Shown here: positions 63,701 through 64,000 of the stretch, piece after piece
How the letters are laid out: every line of letters begins with the position of its first letter
Numbering within the stretch: position 1 is the stretch's first letter
DNA from: Lysinibacillus sphaericus OT4b.31
GTDB lineage: Bacteria > Bacillota > Bacilli > Bacillales_A > Planococcaceae
Length of the DNA: 64,000 nucleotides
NCBI RefSeq assembly: GCF_000392615.1
Contig: NZ_KB933398.1
Coordinates: 1,419,391-1,483,390, forward strand
Direction: 5' to 3'
The notes under the pieces: model-generated
Database searches by the model: none
Seen by the model: the letters and a program-made list of their open reading frames with translations, nothing else
What the model was told of the DNA's origin: nothing
Translations under genes and position numbers: made by a program

Positions 63701-64000
63701 ATGTTCATGGGAGAATATCAACACTCTGTTGATGCGAAAGGACGATTAATCGTGCCCGCAAAATTTCGTGAAGCCTTAGGTGAAACGTTTGTTGTAACAC
63801 GCGGTCTTGATAATTGTTTGTTTGGCTATCCTATGGATGAATGGCGAAAACTCGAAGAAAAATTAAAAGGTTTACCGATGACGAAGAAGGATACCCGTGC
63901 ATTTGCAAGATTCTTCTTTTCCGGTGCGACAGAAGTTGAGATAGACAAGCAAGGACGTATTAATATTCCTTCAACCCTCGTACAGCATGCACACTTAGTG
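63701..64000 (+). CDS. mraZ: Transcriptional regulator MraZ (5-prime part)
   Basis: The first 100 codons of MraZ are present and the gene runs off the window. MraZ is a ring-forming DNA-binding protein with two AbrB/SpoVT-like DXXXR motifs: the first is DAKGR near residue 11, the second DKQGR near 83. It controls the division and cell-wall cluster it leads. AAAGTGGGGTG precedes the ATG. The rest of that cluster, including any second murE, lies outside the window. Confidence 0.95.
   Translation, partial: MFMGEYQHSVDAKGRLIVPAKFREALGETFVVTRGLDNCLFGYPMDEWRKLEEKLKGLPMTKKDTRAFARFFFSGATEVEIDKQGRINIPSTLVQHAHLV

Overview
The window is low-GC Firmicute chromosome. Gene order follows the Bacillus subtilis stretch from pdhABCD through speA, yktA, yktB, suhB, typA, ylaN, ftsW, pycA, cta and the ylb genes to bshC and mraZ. 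IS1182-type transposase debris, a dispersed GC-rich repeat and an orphan DAP-type murE suggest Bacillales of the Lysinibacillus type. The genus is my inference; no rRNA gene is present to confirm it. I saw no tRNA, rRNA, CRISPR array or prophage.

Layout. 1-5392: pyruvate dehydrogenase operon pdhABCD behind a clear sigma-A promoter. 5463-14476: accessory block with a divergent SDR, a tripartite tricarboxylate transporter (tctCBA) and its two-component system, an LrgA/LrgB pair, a methyltransferase and a broken XRE regulator. 14482-20044: speA, a nitronate monooxygenase-like gene, yktA, yktB, ykzI-like and suhB. 20079-20660: IS1182 debris. 20727-32050: ylaF, typA, ylaH, an inserted ABC transporter, ylaI, an uncharacterised gene, ylaN, ftsW and pycA. 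32060-33364: frameshifted TetR gene, small membrane protein and a second IS1182 derivative. 33386-41238: caa3 cytochrome c oxidase assembly and structural genes (ctaA divergent from ctaBCDEFG, then DUF420). 41256-63447: ylb region with ylbC, ylbF, ylbG, rsmD, coaD, ylbJ, ylbL, ylbM, ylbN, rpmF, an RsfA/GerR-like gene, panE and bshC. Inserted into it are an orphan murE, a hotdog thioesterase, a beta-decarboxylating dehydrogenase, a DinB-like gene and a GDPD. 63701-64000: start of mraZ, normally the first gene of the division and cell-wall cluster.

How the genes fit together. Pyruvate is a recurring theme: PDH turns it into acetyl-CoA, PycA into oxaloacetate, LrgAB-type proteins can move it, and the Tct system with its sensor probably imports di- or tricarboxylates. 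Electrons then reach oxygen through the caa3 oxidase. A second theme is sporulation and envelope: ylbJ, the RsfA/GerR-like gene and the orphan murE.

Most worth checking: (1) the orphan murE carries the meso-DAP signature DNPR and sits behind a sigma-K-like promoter, so it may be the spore-cortex DAP ligase of an organism with lysine-type vegetative wall; (2) three regulators (sensor kinase, XRE, TetR) are each broken by one base in a short A run; (3) an SDR has lost its whole catalytic triad; (4) the suhB leader has mutually exclusive hairpins; (5) two IS1182 deletion derivatives share the same flanks; (6) two tiny ORFs lie in RNA-regulated settings.
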